Of a DNA stretch of 64,000 nt, positions 1 to 6,830 are shown in pieces. This DNA is from Hymenobacter sp. BRD128. Its GTDB lineage: Bacteria > Bacteroidota > Bacteroidia > Cytophagales > Hymenobacteraceae. Every line of letters starts with the position of its first letter. Position 1 is the first letter of the stretch. The notes beneath the pieces were generated by a model that did no database searches, had not been told where the DNA came from, and was given only the letters and a program-made list of their open reading frames with translations. The position numbers were made by a program, and so were the translations under genes. The DNA lies in assembly GCF_013256625.1 (NCBI RefSeq), contig NZ_CP053908.1:1116001-1180000 (forward strand). Direction: 5' to 3'.

Positions 1-225
1 TTGGTGGTGCTCGGCGACGATGCCACCCACACCGCCATGGCCAAAACCGTGGGCCTGCCGCTGGGCATGGCCGTGCGCCGCCTGGTGCGCGGCGAGGTAG
101 CCGGCCGGGGCGTAGTCATTCCGACCACGGCCGACCTCTACGCGCCCATTCTGCACGAACTGGCGGCCGACTACGGCATCACTTTTACGGAAGAAGAAAC
201 GCATACCGGGCCATTCTTTGCCTAA
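1..225 (+). CDS. Saccharopine dehydrogenase-like protein, C-terminal end (partial)
   Basis: The window opens inside this gene; only the last 74 residues are visible, and the TTG at base 1 is not a credible start. The tail (LGMAVRRLVRGEVAGRGV, then TTADLYAPIL and a closing acidic stretch) resembles the C-terminus of saccharopine dehydrogenase / lysine-ketoglutarate reductase-type oxidoreductases, where the last helices pack against the NAD(P)-binding domain. Members interconvert lysine-related amino acids with 2-oxoglutarate or act as carboxynorspermidine synthases, and the fragment cannot separate these. The stop is followed three bases later by the next gene on the same strand, so read-through into the ABC exporter pair is possible. 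The family assignment rests on a short tail and is moderate. Confidence 0.6.
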   Translation: MVVLGDDATHTAMAKTVGLPLGMAVRRLVRGEVAGRGVVIPTTADLYAPILHELAADYGITFTEEETHTGPFFA

Positions 226-228
226 ATT

Positions 229-1239
229 ATGGCCCTCGCTTCGCGCCAACCGGCTCCACCAGTGGCCTACCTGCGCCTGCGGCTCCGGCTGCTGGGCCGG
301 CTGCTGCGCGAAATCGGCTGGTGGCGGCTGGCGTTGGGGGTGTCTATGCTGGTGCTAGGGGTGCTGCAAGCCTTGGTGGTGCTGGCCGCGCACCCGGCGG
401 GGTGCTGGCTGGTGCCGCTGTTGGTGGGCTGGCTAGGGCTGGCGGCCCACCGGCGCCGGGCCGACTGGCAGTTTTTGCTTATGACCGCGCCCGGGTTTCG
501 GCCGTGGCTGGCGCTGGAATACGTTTGGCTAGCCCTGCCGGTGGCGCTGCTCCTGGTGGTGTTGCACGCTACCGGCCCGGCGGTGCTAGCGCTGACCTTG
601 GTGGCTGGCGTGGCGTGGGTACCCCCGGCCCGGCCCGCTGCAGCCACCCGGCACCGCTGGCGCAGTGTGTTTCGCAGCGAAGCCTGTGAGTGGGTAAGCG
701 GGATGCGGGCCGCCAAGGCCTTGGGGCTGTGGCCCCTGCTGGTAGGGCTGGCCACCTGGCAGCGGGCATCGCCGCTAGCCCCAGTAGGGGGGCTGCTTGC
801 CTGGCTGCTGGTAGTGGGCGCTTGCTACGGCACGCCCGAGCCGCTGACGATGCTGTCCCTGGCGGCCCGCTCGCCGCGGCAGCTTGTGCGGCGCCGGCTG
901 GCGTTGGGACTGGGCTACGCGGCGGCTACGGCGGCGCCATTCTGGCTATTGCTGGGGTTGAGTGCGGCTGGCTGGGGGGCGATGCTGGCCGGGGCGCTGG
1001 TTTGGCTGGGGCTGCTGGTGATGCTTATTCTCTGTAAATATGCCTTTTACCCGGTTAGTGCGCACATTCGCTCTACGCAGGGGCTGGTGCTGGCCGTGGG
1101 GCTGGGATTGTTTTGGCACCCGGCCTACCCGCCCTTGATGCTGGCAGCGGCGGGCATGCTGGTGTGGCAAAGTCGGCGCCGACTGCGGGCGATACTATCT
1201 GTTAGCGAATTGCATAGCCCCCATGCTCGAAATTATTGA
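229..1239 (+). CDS. Polytopic membrane protein, probable ABC exporter permease
   Basis: A 336-residue, very hydrophobic protein with about eight to ten predicted membrane segments alternating with short arginine-rich loops (for example AAHRRRADW and SPRQLVRRRLA). No named domain is recognisable. Its 3' end overlaps by 17 bases the start of an ABC ATPase gene, which argues for translational coupling. The pair therefore looks like a minimal ABC-2-type exporter, this gene giving the membrane subunit; the substrate cannot be guessed. It begins three bases after the preceding stop. Similar permease/ATPase pairs of unknown cargo are common in Bacteroidota. The function comes from context, not from a recognised motif. 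Confidence 0.7.
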   Translation: MALASRQPAPPVAYLRLRLRLLGRLLREIGWWRLALGVSMLVLGVLQALVVLAAHPAGCWLVPLLVGWLGLAAHRRRADWQFLLMTAPGFRPWLALEYVWLALPVALLLVVLHATGPAVLALTLVAGVAWVPPARPAAATRHRWRSVFRSEACEWVSGMRAAKALGLWPLLVGLATWQRASPLAPVGGLLAWLLVVGACYGTPEPLTMLSLAARSPRQLVRRRLALGLGYAAATAAPFWLLLGLSAAGWGAMLAGALVWLGLLVMLILCKYAFYPVSAHIRSTQGLVLAVGLGLFWHPAYPPLMLAAAGMLVWQSRRRLRAILSVSELHSPHARNY

Positions 1240-1918
1240 CCTGCGCAAAGCCTATGGCTCCCACGAAGTATTGCGCGGCGTAAGCCTGACGCTGCGGCCC
1301 GGCACCATTCACGGACTGGTGGGCGCTAATGGTGCGGGCAAAACAACCCTTATCAACTGCCTCTACGGGGTGGAAGGAGGCTTTGCGGGTACTGTGTGCA
1401 CCACGGAGGCTGCCCAACTGGTGCGCGATATTACAGGGCTGGTGCCCTACGAGCCCTACTTTTACCCTCGCCTCACGGGCCGCGAATACGTCGAATTCTG
1501 CTTGCAGGCGCGGGGCCGGCCGGTGCCCGACCTGCGCGGCTGGAACGAAGTGCTGGAGCTGCCCCTCGACCAATACGCCACCGAATACTCGGCCGGGATG
1601 AAGAAAAAGCTCGCCCTGCTGGCCGTACTGGTGCAGGAGTTTGCCTACCTCCTCCTCGATGAGCCCTTTAATGGCCTCGACCTCGAAGCCAACCTGCTGC
1701 TGAAAGAGATTTTGCGGCAGCTCCGGGGGCGCGGCACCGGCATTTTGCTCACCTCGCACATTCTGGGCACGCTCACCGAGGTGGCCGACGAAGCCACGGT
1801 GCTGGTGGGTGGCCGGGTGCAGCGCCACTACCAGGCCACCGAGTTTGGCACTCTGGAAGCCGACCTGCTGGCGGCTCTGCACGGCGACAAGCTGGAGCGG
1901 CTGCGCGAGCTGCTATAG
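1223..1918 (+). CDS. ABC transporter ATP-binding protein
   Basis: A 231-residue nucleotide-binding subunit with the full set of motifs: Walker A GANGAGKTT at about 34-42, signature SAGMK at 123-127, Walker B LLLDE at 143-147 followed by the D-loop region NGLD, and the switch histidine in TSHIL near 179. It should hydrolyse ATP at the cytoplasmic face to drive the permease encoded just upstream, whose gene it overlaps by 17 bases. Length and motif order fit the CcmA/ABC-2 exporter ATPase class. Its 3' end converges on trmN6 and overlaps it by six bases, so there is no room for a separate terminator. Confidence 0.92.
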   Translation: MLEIIDLRKAYGSHEVLRGVSLTLRPGTIHGLVGANGAGKTTLINCLYGVEGGFAGTVCTTEAAQLVRDITGLVPYEPYFYPRLTGREYVEFCLQARGRPVPDLRGWNEVLELPLDQYATEYSAGMKKKLALLAVLVQEFAYLLLDEPFNGLDLEANLLLKEILRQLRGRGTGILLTSHILGTLTEVADEATVLVGGRVQRHYQATEFGTLEADLLAALHGDKLERLRELL

Positions 1919-2635
1919 TGCCAGGTAAAACTCCGCCAGCAGCGCCCGGAATGCCGCCGAATATTGCCCGTCGGCCTCCTGAATAGCCATGCTGCCATCG
2001 CGGGGGCTAGCCGGCGCCGCCCGCCCAAACTGCCAGATGCTGCGCGTGAGACGCCCGCCCGGGCGGTGGCGCACGGCCAGCCGTGCCTGCACGGCCAGCC
2101 CGCTAGCCCCCGCCGCCTGAGCAAAGTGCGGCATCTCGGGCGGCGGCAGCAGCACCGTGAGCGTGCCCGCCGGCAGCAGGTAGTCAGCGGCAAAGGCGCA
2201 GATGCCGGCAAACGTGAGCGAGCCTTCGCCCGCGTGGCGGGCCGTGGCGCGGGCCGCATCGGGCGGGGCCAGGCTGCGCCGGAAAAATGGCGGGTTGCAA
2301 ATGAGATGGCTGAACGGTGCGGGCCGGCTGGCCGCATAGGCCGCCAGGCTCAGCGGATGCACCGCCACGCGGCTGGCCCAAAGGCTAGCGGCCACGTTGG
2401 CCGCCGCCTGCGCAGCGGCGGCAGGGTCTATCTCGATGGCCTCAATCGTGGCTTCGGGGGCGCGCTGGGCTGCCATGAGGGCTAGCAGGCCGGTGCCGGT
2501 GCCAATATCCAGCACGCGGGTAGCGCCGGAAAGGTCGGCCGCCGCGCCCAGGAGGCAGGCGTCGGTGCTCACCTTCTGGGCGCAGTCGGCTTGGTTGATG
2601 CGAAACTGCTGAAATTGAAAATAATCGTTGGGCAT
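1913..2635 (-). CDS. trmN6: tRNA1(Val) (adenine(37)-N6)-methyltransferase
   Basis: A 240-residue class I SAM-dependent methyltransferase of the YfiC/TrmN6 family, which methylates N6 of adenosine 37 next to the anticodon of tRNA-Val1. The opening FQFQQFRINQ with KVSTDACLLGA is characteristic of the family. The SAM-binding motif I is LDIGTGTGL at about 42-50, and the N6-adenine catalytic motif NPPFF lies at about 114-118. Length agrees with the E. coli protein (about 245). It sits alone on the minus strand between the convergent ABC gene and an acyltransferase ending eight bases upstream of its start, so co-transcription with the acyltransferase is likely. The name follows the family and is not proven here. 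Confidence 0.88.
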   Translation of the reverse strand: MPNDYFQFQQFRINQADCAQKVSTDACLLGAAADLSGATRVLDIGTGTGLLALMAAQRAPEATIEAIEIDPAAAAQAAANVAASLWASRVAVHPLSLAAYAASRPAPFSHLICNPPFFRRSLAPPDAARATARHAGEGSLTFAGICAFAADYLLPAGTLTVLLPPPEMPHFAQAAGASGLAVQARLAVRHRPGGRLTRSIWQFGRAAPASPRDGSMAIQEADGQYSAAFRALLAEFYLAL

Positions 2636-2643
2636 ATGTTAGG

Positions 2644-3786
2644 CTAAAGCTGGTGCCTGGCGGGCGTGGCTGCTTGGTGAGGTAGCCCCCGCCGACCAAA
2701 CCACGCCAGCAGCCACCGGTGAGCCGGCCGCTCCAGGCCAAAATACAGCGCTAGGGCCGCTAGCACCAGTGGCCCTAGCAGGGCTAGCGGCAGCAGCAGG
2801 GCTGGCAGCCGCGGCGCCAGCCGCGCTTCCAGCCCGTTAGCCAGCGGCCCCATGTGAATTAGATAAAAGCAATAAGATGCCCGCCCCAGCAGCTGCCAGG
2901 CCGGCGTGCTAAGCAGGCGGCTGGCGCGGGTGCGCTCGTGCGCGAGGCCGTGCAGCAGCCAGCCGGTAGCCACCGGCAGCAGCAGATTATTGATGGCCAC
3001 GCCCGGATACGTATCCAGGCTGATATGATGCATAAGGTACTGAACCAGCACCAGCAAGCCCAGCACCGCGGCTAGGCCCAGCGCCCCGCCGCCCGTGGCC
3101 CAGCGGTGCCGCAGCTGCGGCGGGCGCCAGGCGAAAGCGGCCCCAATTAGAAACTCGGTCAGGCGCCCGAAAATCGTTCCCTTGAGCATAAAGAGCGGCG
3201 ACCCCAGCGCGGGCAGCATACTGTAGAGGCCTAGCCCCACGGCCGCCAGCCCCAGCGCCAGCCCCGGCCAGGCGCGGCGTGGGCCGTAGCGCCCGCCTAG
3301 CCAGAAGACTACCGGCGCCAGCGCGTAAAATCCTTCTTCGACCGAGAGTGACCAGGCCTGCACAATGCCGCTCAGCGCCCAGCGCTCCACCAGGCCATTG
3401 GCGAGCGACAAGTGTATGAAATAGAGCCCCAGCCACTTCCAGAAGGGCAGGTGAATCTTAACCAGCCGCCCCACAAACACCGCCGTGAGCAACACCGCAT
3501 AAACGGGCATAATGCGTGCCACCCGGTGCCCCAGGTACCGCCCCCAATCGGCCACCCCAAACCGCTGCCCGGCATAGCGCCGCGTAATAAGGTAGCCGCT
3601 GAGCGTGAAGAAGATAGAAACCCCAATGTGCAGCTCGCTTAGCACGGCCAGCCCCGCCGTGGCCAGCGACGTAACAGGCGCCAGCTGCGGCGGGTGTTGA
3701 TGAAAGCAGAAGACCGCCAGCGCCGCCAGCGCCCGCAGCCCGGTAAGGGCCGGGTAGTAGGCGGTAGGCGGGGAAGATGATTTCAT
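2644..3786 (-). CDS. Acyltransferase family 3 (OafA/YrhL-like) membrane protein
   Basis: A 380-residue integral membrane protein of the acyltransferase-3 superfamily, which transfers acetyl or other acyl groups to surface polysaccharides or other extracytoplasmic acceptors. The opening YYPALTGLRALAALAVFCFH is the family's first-helix signature with its conserved histidine, and GVSIFFTLSGYLITRR is the second hallmark. About ten hydrophobic helices follow, and there is no extra C-terminal SGNH domain. The start overlaps the stop of the upstream GyrI-like gene by four bases (ATGA), implying coupling. The acceptor is unknown; no polysaccharide locus adjoins it. Confidence 0.87.
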   Translation of the reverse strand: MKSSSPPTAYYPALTGLRALAALAVFCFHQHPPQLAPVTSLATAGLAVLSELHIGVSIFFTLSGYLITRRYAGQRFGVADWGRYLGHRVARIMPVYAVLLTAVFVGRLVKIHLPFWKWLGLYFIHLSLANGLVERWALSGIVQAWSLSVEEGFYALAPVVFWLGGRYGPRRAWPGLALGLAAVGLGLYSMLPALGSPLFMLKGTIFGRLTEFLIGAAFAWRPPQLRHRWATGGGALGLAAVLGLLVLVQYLMHHISLDTYPGVAINNLLLPVATGWLLHGLAHERTRASRLLSTPAWQLLGRASYCFYLIHMGPLANGLEARLAPRLPALLLPLALLGPLVLAALALYFGLERPAHRWLLAWFGRRGLPHQAATPARHQL

Positions 3787-4277
3787 AAAGGTCTTGCCAG
3801 GCAGGGCTTCACCGGAAGCCAGATTTGTTCTTCGGCCGTCGGGTCATCGGGGCGATAGTGCGCGCTGAGCACCTCAAAGTGGGGCCGGTCGTCTAACTCA
3901 TAGCCCGAGGCCGGCAGCCACTCCAGCAGCAGGTGGCGAAACACGGCCGGGCCGCCGCTAGCCGGCCCTTGGTAGTCGAACACCGCGTAGTGGCCGGCCG
4001 GCAGCACCAGCAGCTCCAAATCGGCCGGTACGTCCGCTGCCCGTGCTACGGCCACGGCTGCCCACTTCTCAAAAAGTGCCTCGGGGCGAAATGGCCGAAA
4101 ATACGTCGCATCGTAGCGCTGCACCGAATACCGTTCGGCGCTACGGGCAAACGGCCGCGCCCGCAGCCGCTGCCCGAAGCTCTGCCACAGGGCGGCCGTG
4201 GTATCGGCCAGCAGCGACAGGCGCTGGCGCTGGCCGGCTAGCGGGGTTTCGGGCAGGGTTTCGAAGCGCGGCTGCAT
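3783..4277 (-). CDS. GyrI-like small-molecule-binding protein
   Basis: A 164-residue protein matching the GyrI-like / AraC effector-binding fold: an N-terminal strand FETLPETPLAG, a central YDATYFRPFRP region, then LPAGHYAVFDYQG, LLLEWLPASGYELDDRPHFE and the closing EEQIWLPVKP, which is the diagnostic end of the domain. No DNA-binding domain is present, so it is a stand-alone ligand-binding unit; family members bind hydrophobic or cationic compounds, and some hydrolyse cyclopropanone-type compounds. It is the first gene of a short minus-strand unit with the acyltransferase. The ligand cannot be inferred. Confidence 0.82.
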   Translation of the reverse strand: MQPRFETLPETPLAGQRQRLSLLADTTAALWQSFGQRLRARPFARSAERYSVQRYDATYFRPFRPEALFEKWAAVAVARAADVPADLELLVLPAGHYAVFDYQGPASGGPAVFRHLLLEWLPASGYELDDRPHFEVLSAHYRPDDPTAEEQIWLPVKPCLARPL

Positions 4278-4301
4278 GAATATTCTCAGTTTACCGAGTT
4301 T

Positions 4302-4492
4302 TTCCTGGCGCGAGTTTAGCGCAGCGTAACTCGTGACTGATTTTAGTGTGGAGGTTGTACCTCCACTGCCGCGTCAGCGGCAAGGCGGGGCCAGGTCGCT
4401 CGGCTGGCTCTTTCTATGGGATGCACAATCTATTTCGCAAAGTAGATATAAATTACGCTACGCTAAACTTGCGCTTGCAGAGCGAATTTATA
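4302..4492. repeat. Cluster of short hairpins in a gene-free gap (4278-4554)
   Basis: The gap between the GyrI-like gene and the AT-rich gene holds several distinct inverted repeats. There is a partial palindrome around GAGTTTAGCGCAGCGTAACTC near 4312-4332. A GTGGAGG / CCTCCAC hairpin lies at 4348-4366, and an abutting TGCCGC / GCGGCA hairpin at 4367-4382. An AT-rich pair TATAAATT / AATTTATA (4447-4454 and 4485-4492) encloses a second copy of a TACGCTACGCTAAACT-type sequence resembling the first element. The rest of the gap drops in GC towards the neighbouring AT-rich gene. No convincing coding sequence was found. Confidence 0.75.
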
Positions 4493-4554
4493 GTGCCTTC
4501 TGTGAAAGATGCTTAAGTCTTACAAGCTGGTCCACTACTAACAGTTTCTCGTTT

Positions 4555-5115
4555 TCAAATAAATTGCTGAAAAAAAAATACTTCTCTCTCTTGAAAATTA
4601 AAAGATATTTCACCTGTTGATGTTTTAAAAATTAATAATAAATTGAGTCTAATATTGAACTGTATTTTATCATAAAGCGGTAAATCATCCCAGGCTGACT
4701 TTCGGATAAAGTCAATGCTATCAAGCTGGTAAGAGTTGGATTTAATCCAAAAGGTGCCTTTCCTTTTTAATGTAATAAGATGATTTTCAACAATTAACTC
4801 TTCCGTGCCATTTGTTAACCATAAGAATTGTCTGAAGGCCAGAAGGCCAATGACTGGATGAGCTAGAAAAAATACCACTGCAAACTCAGTGGTATTATGT
4901 ACGGGTTTGCTACAAAGTTCAATTATTCCTGATAGTAACAGCAAGCTTGCGAATGCGGTAAAAGCAATGGATATAATAGTGTTTCTAGATGTGTTGGAAG
5001 CTCTAAAGTGGCTATCTGAAATCTCGTAATCAAACTTTCTTCTTGGAATACTTAGTACGAATAATTTGCTATACTGGTACTGCAATTCTAGTAGTGTGTT
5101 CTTGAGTGGATTCAT
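4555..5115 (-). CDS. Hypothetical AT-rich membrane protein
   Basis: A 186-residue protein I do not recognise. It has two predicted membrane helices, near 46-64 (IISIAFTAFASLLLLSGII) and 78-98 (FAVVFFLAHPVIGLLAFRQFLW). They are followed by a soluble C-terminal half of alternating strands (ELIVENHLITLKRKG, then YQLDSIDFIRKSAWDD and LLLIFKTSTGEISF). That layout, two helices then a beta-rich PH-like domain, resembles many Bacteroidota membrane proteins of unknown function. Base composition is strikingly AT-rich and its codons favour A/T at third positions, unlike almost every neighbour, which suggests recent acquisition. It runs in the same direction as the GyrI-like gene but is separated from it by the repeat-filled gap. 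Confidence 0.75.
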   Translation of the reverse strand: MNPLKNTLLELQYQYSKLFVLSIPRRKFDYEISDSHFRASNTSRNTIISIAFTAFASLLLLSGIIELCSKPVHNTTEFAVVFFLAHPVIGLLAFRQFLWLTNGTEELIVENHLITLKRKGTFWIKSNSYQLDSIDFIRKSAWDDLPLYDKIQFNIRLNLLLIFKTSTGEISFNFQEREVFFFQQFI

Positions 5116-5141
5116 TAGACTTAGGCGATTTATTAGAAAAG

Positions 5142-5597
5142 CTACCCCAGCGCCTCATATCCCTCATCAACCAATAACCCTTTGCCAAGGGCGCTTTGCA
5201 CGGCTAGCACATCGCAGCGCTCGTTTTCGGCGTGGCCGGCGTGGCCTTTTATCCACTTGAAGGACACGTTGCGGTCTTGGTACACGCGCAGGAAGCGGCG
5301 CCAGAGGTCCTCGTTGGCCTTTTTGCCGAAGTCGGGCTTGGCGGCCCAGTTGAAGACCCATTTCTTCTCCACGGCATCGACCACGTACTTAGAATCGGAC
5401 ACGACCAGGATGGGAATCTCGGGGCGCGTCACGGCTTCGAGGCCCACAATCACGGCCAGCAGCTCCATGCGGTTGTTGGTAGTGCGGCGGAAGCCCTGGG
5501 TCAGCTCCTTTTCGTGGGGGCCGTAGCGCAGGATGGTGCCGTAGCCGCCGGGGCCGGGGTTGCCGCGCGAAGAGCCGTCGGTGAAGAGGGTAATCAA
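5142..5597 (-). CDS. rnhA: Ribonuclease HI
   Basis: Degrades the RNA strand of RNA-DNA hybrids during replication and repair in the cytoplasm. Counting from the TTG start used here, the catalytic carboxylates are D7 (LFTDGSSRGNPG), E45 (NNRMELLAV), D68 (VVSDSKYVVDA) and D129 (ENERCDVLA), with the family WIKGHAGH loop before the last; 151 residues is normal. The frame stays open to an ATG at 5666, but that ATG lies inside a 19-bp inverted repeat and adds 23 residues (beginning MLRKLSMTND) unlike the family. I therefore prefer TTG at 5597, giving MITLFTDGS. No Shine-Dalgarno sequence is evident, as is usual in Bacteroidota. Confidence 0.93.
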   Translation of the reverse strand: MITLFTDGSSRGNPGPGGYGTILRYGPHEKELTQGFRRTTNNRMELLAVIVGLEAVTRPEIPILVVSDSKYVVDAVEKKWVFNWAAKPDFGKKANEDLWRRFLRVYQDRNVSFKWIKGHAGHAENERCDVLAVQSALGKGLLVDEGYEALG

Positions 5598-5632
5598 GGT
5601 AGTAAAGGGTAGGCTGTGAAAAAGGCAAGAAT

Positions 5633-5680
5633 AAAAGTCGTTTGTCATGCTGAGCTTGCGAAGCATGACAAACGACTTTT
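5633..5680. repeat. 19-bp perfect inverted repeat (GTCATGC family)
   Basis: The arms at 5633-5651 and 5662-5680 are exact reverse complements over 19 bases, separated by ten bases (GAGCTTGCGA). The unit contains the GTCATGCTGAGC core found in several other gaps of this window. It lies between rnhA and the aminotransferase gene, whose stop it touches, and it supplies a spurious ATG in frame with rnhA. It could act as a terminator-like hairpin or as a mobile palindromic (REP/BIME-like) element. Confidence 0.95.
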
Positions 5681-6782
5681 ACTTCGTTACCTCTTCATTT
5701 CTAATCTTTTCGAAAAACTGCACCAGCGCTTCAAACGCGGTATCGGGCACGGCCGGGAAGTTGGCAATGCGCAGGCTCGTGGCCTTGTGGTCGCCGTAGC
5801 CCGAGCCCAGCTGCAGGCCGGCCTCGTCGCGGGCGCGGCGCTTCACCTCCTCGATGAGCGCGGGCGGGCCTTGCAGGCCGATGACGGTGGTGGAGCGCGC
5901 CTCGGGGTTGTCGATGAGCGGGCGCAGGCCCAGCGGCTGTACCTGCTCGAAGTAGTCGTAGAGCTTCTGGGCGCGCCCGGCCAGGTGCGGGGCAACGACT
6001 TTGATGGGTTCGCGGGCTTGCAGCACGCGGCTCAGCAGATAGATGCCCAGCACGTTGGGGGTGTGCGTGGTCTGGTAGTTGAGCATCTGCTTCACCATGC
6101 TGTTCAGGCTGTTGTAGTGCGCGTTGTCGCCCACCTCGCGGGCGCGGGCCACGGCGCGGGGCGAAAGCACCAGTAAGCCCAGGCCGGCGGGCAGGCCCAG
6201 GCACTTCTGCACCGAGCCGTACCACACGTCGGCCTTGATAAACTTGAGGGCCAGCCCGCCCAGGCTCGACGTGGCGTCGACGGCCAGCAGCGCGGGGCCT
6301 AGCCGGTTGAAGGTGTTGAGAATGAAGTTGTCGCGCAGCTGGGTGGCGGTGCTGGTTTCATTCTGAGTGAGGCACACCAGGTCGGTTTCCTCGGGGGTGA
6401 AGGGCAGCGTGGCCGGGTCGGGCACGTCGTTGATGTCGAAGCGCAGGCCGGTGCAGCCGGGCCGCAGGGCGCGGGCGTAGTCAAACCACTTCTGCCCAAA
6501 CGACCCGTTGTAGAGGTGAAACGAGCGGCGCGGCGTCAGGCTCTGGGTTAGAATTTCCCAGCACTCGGTAGCCGAAGAAGTAAACAGAATGGTATAGTCC
6601 TGCGGGATGTTGAGCTTGAGGCGGGCCTGGTCGAGGCAGTGGCGCACGAGCGCCGTGAAGCGCTCGGAGCGGTGCGGCGCCGACAGCCAGCCTTCCTCAA
6701 AAGCATCGGCCAGGTACTGGCGCACTTCGGGGTACACGGCCGCCGGGCCAGGATTGAAGGTATAAGTCGGGAGGGTTGCCAT
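5679..6782 (-). CDS. Class V aminotransferase, phosphoserine aminotransferase-like
   Basis: A 367-residue PLP-dependent enzyme of the class V fold. The N-terminal FNPGPAAVYPEV and HRSERF motifs are those of SerC and alanine-glyoxylate aminotransferases. VDATSS (D169) should hold the pyridine nitrogen of PLP, and K193 in GSVQKCLGLPAG is the Schiff-base lysine. SerC converts 3-phosphohydroxypyruvate to phosphoserine; no serA or serB lies nearby to confirm that role, so alanine/serine-glyoxylate aminotransferase is the alternative. A TACCTTTG -7 element ends only four bases before the ATG, implying a very short or absent leader. The 3' end touches an inverted repeat. Confidence 0.85.
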   Translation of the reverse strand: MATLPTYTFNPGPAAVYPEVRQYLADAFEEGWLSAPHRSERFTALVRHCLDQARLKLNIPQDYTILFTSSATECWEILTQSLTPRRSFHLYNGSFGQKWFDYARALRPGCTGLRFDINDVPDPATLPFTPEETDLVCLTQNETSTATQLRDNFILNTFNRLGPALLAVDATSSLGGLALKFIKADVWYGSVQKCLGLPAGLGLLVLSPRAVARAREVGDNAHYNSLNSMVKQMLNYQTTHTPNVLGIYLLSRVLQAREPIKVVAPHLAGRAQKLYDYFEQVQPLGLRPLIDNPEARSTTVIGLQGPPALIEEVKRRARDEAGLQLGSGYGDHKATSLRIANFPAVPDTAFEALVQFFEKIRNEEVTK

Positions 6783-6786
6783 AGGG

Positions 6787-6794
6787 CAAAGGTA
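6787..6794 (-). promoter_or_regulatory. Bacteroidota -7 promoter element (TACCTTTG)
   Basis: An exact match to TAnnTTTG on the minus strand, four bases upstream of the aminotransferase start codon. A possible TTG of the -33 box lies at 6810-6812, slightly too close. Transcription would begin at or next to the start codon. Confidence 0.55.
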
Positions 6795-6830
6795 GGGGCG
6801 GGGCTAGCCCAAAAAACCCCGCCCCGCGCC

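Noticed and set aside
4333..4620. Plus-strand open frame of 95 codons in the repeat-filled gap
   Set aside because: It is built from hairpin sequence and then runs antisense into the 3' end of the AT-rich gene; composition is not protein-like and no start signal is seen.
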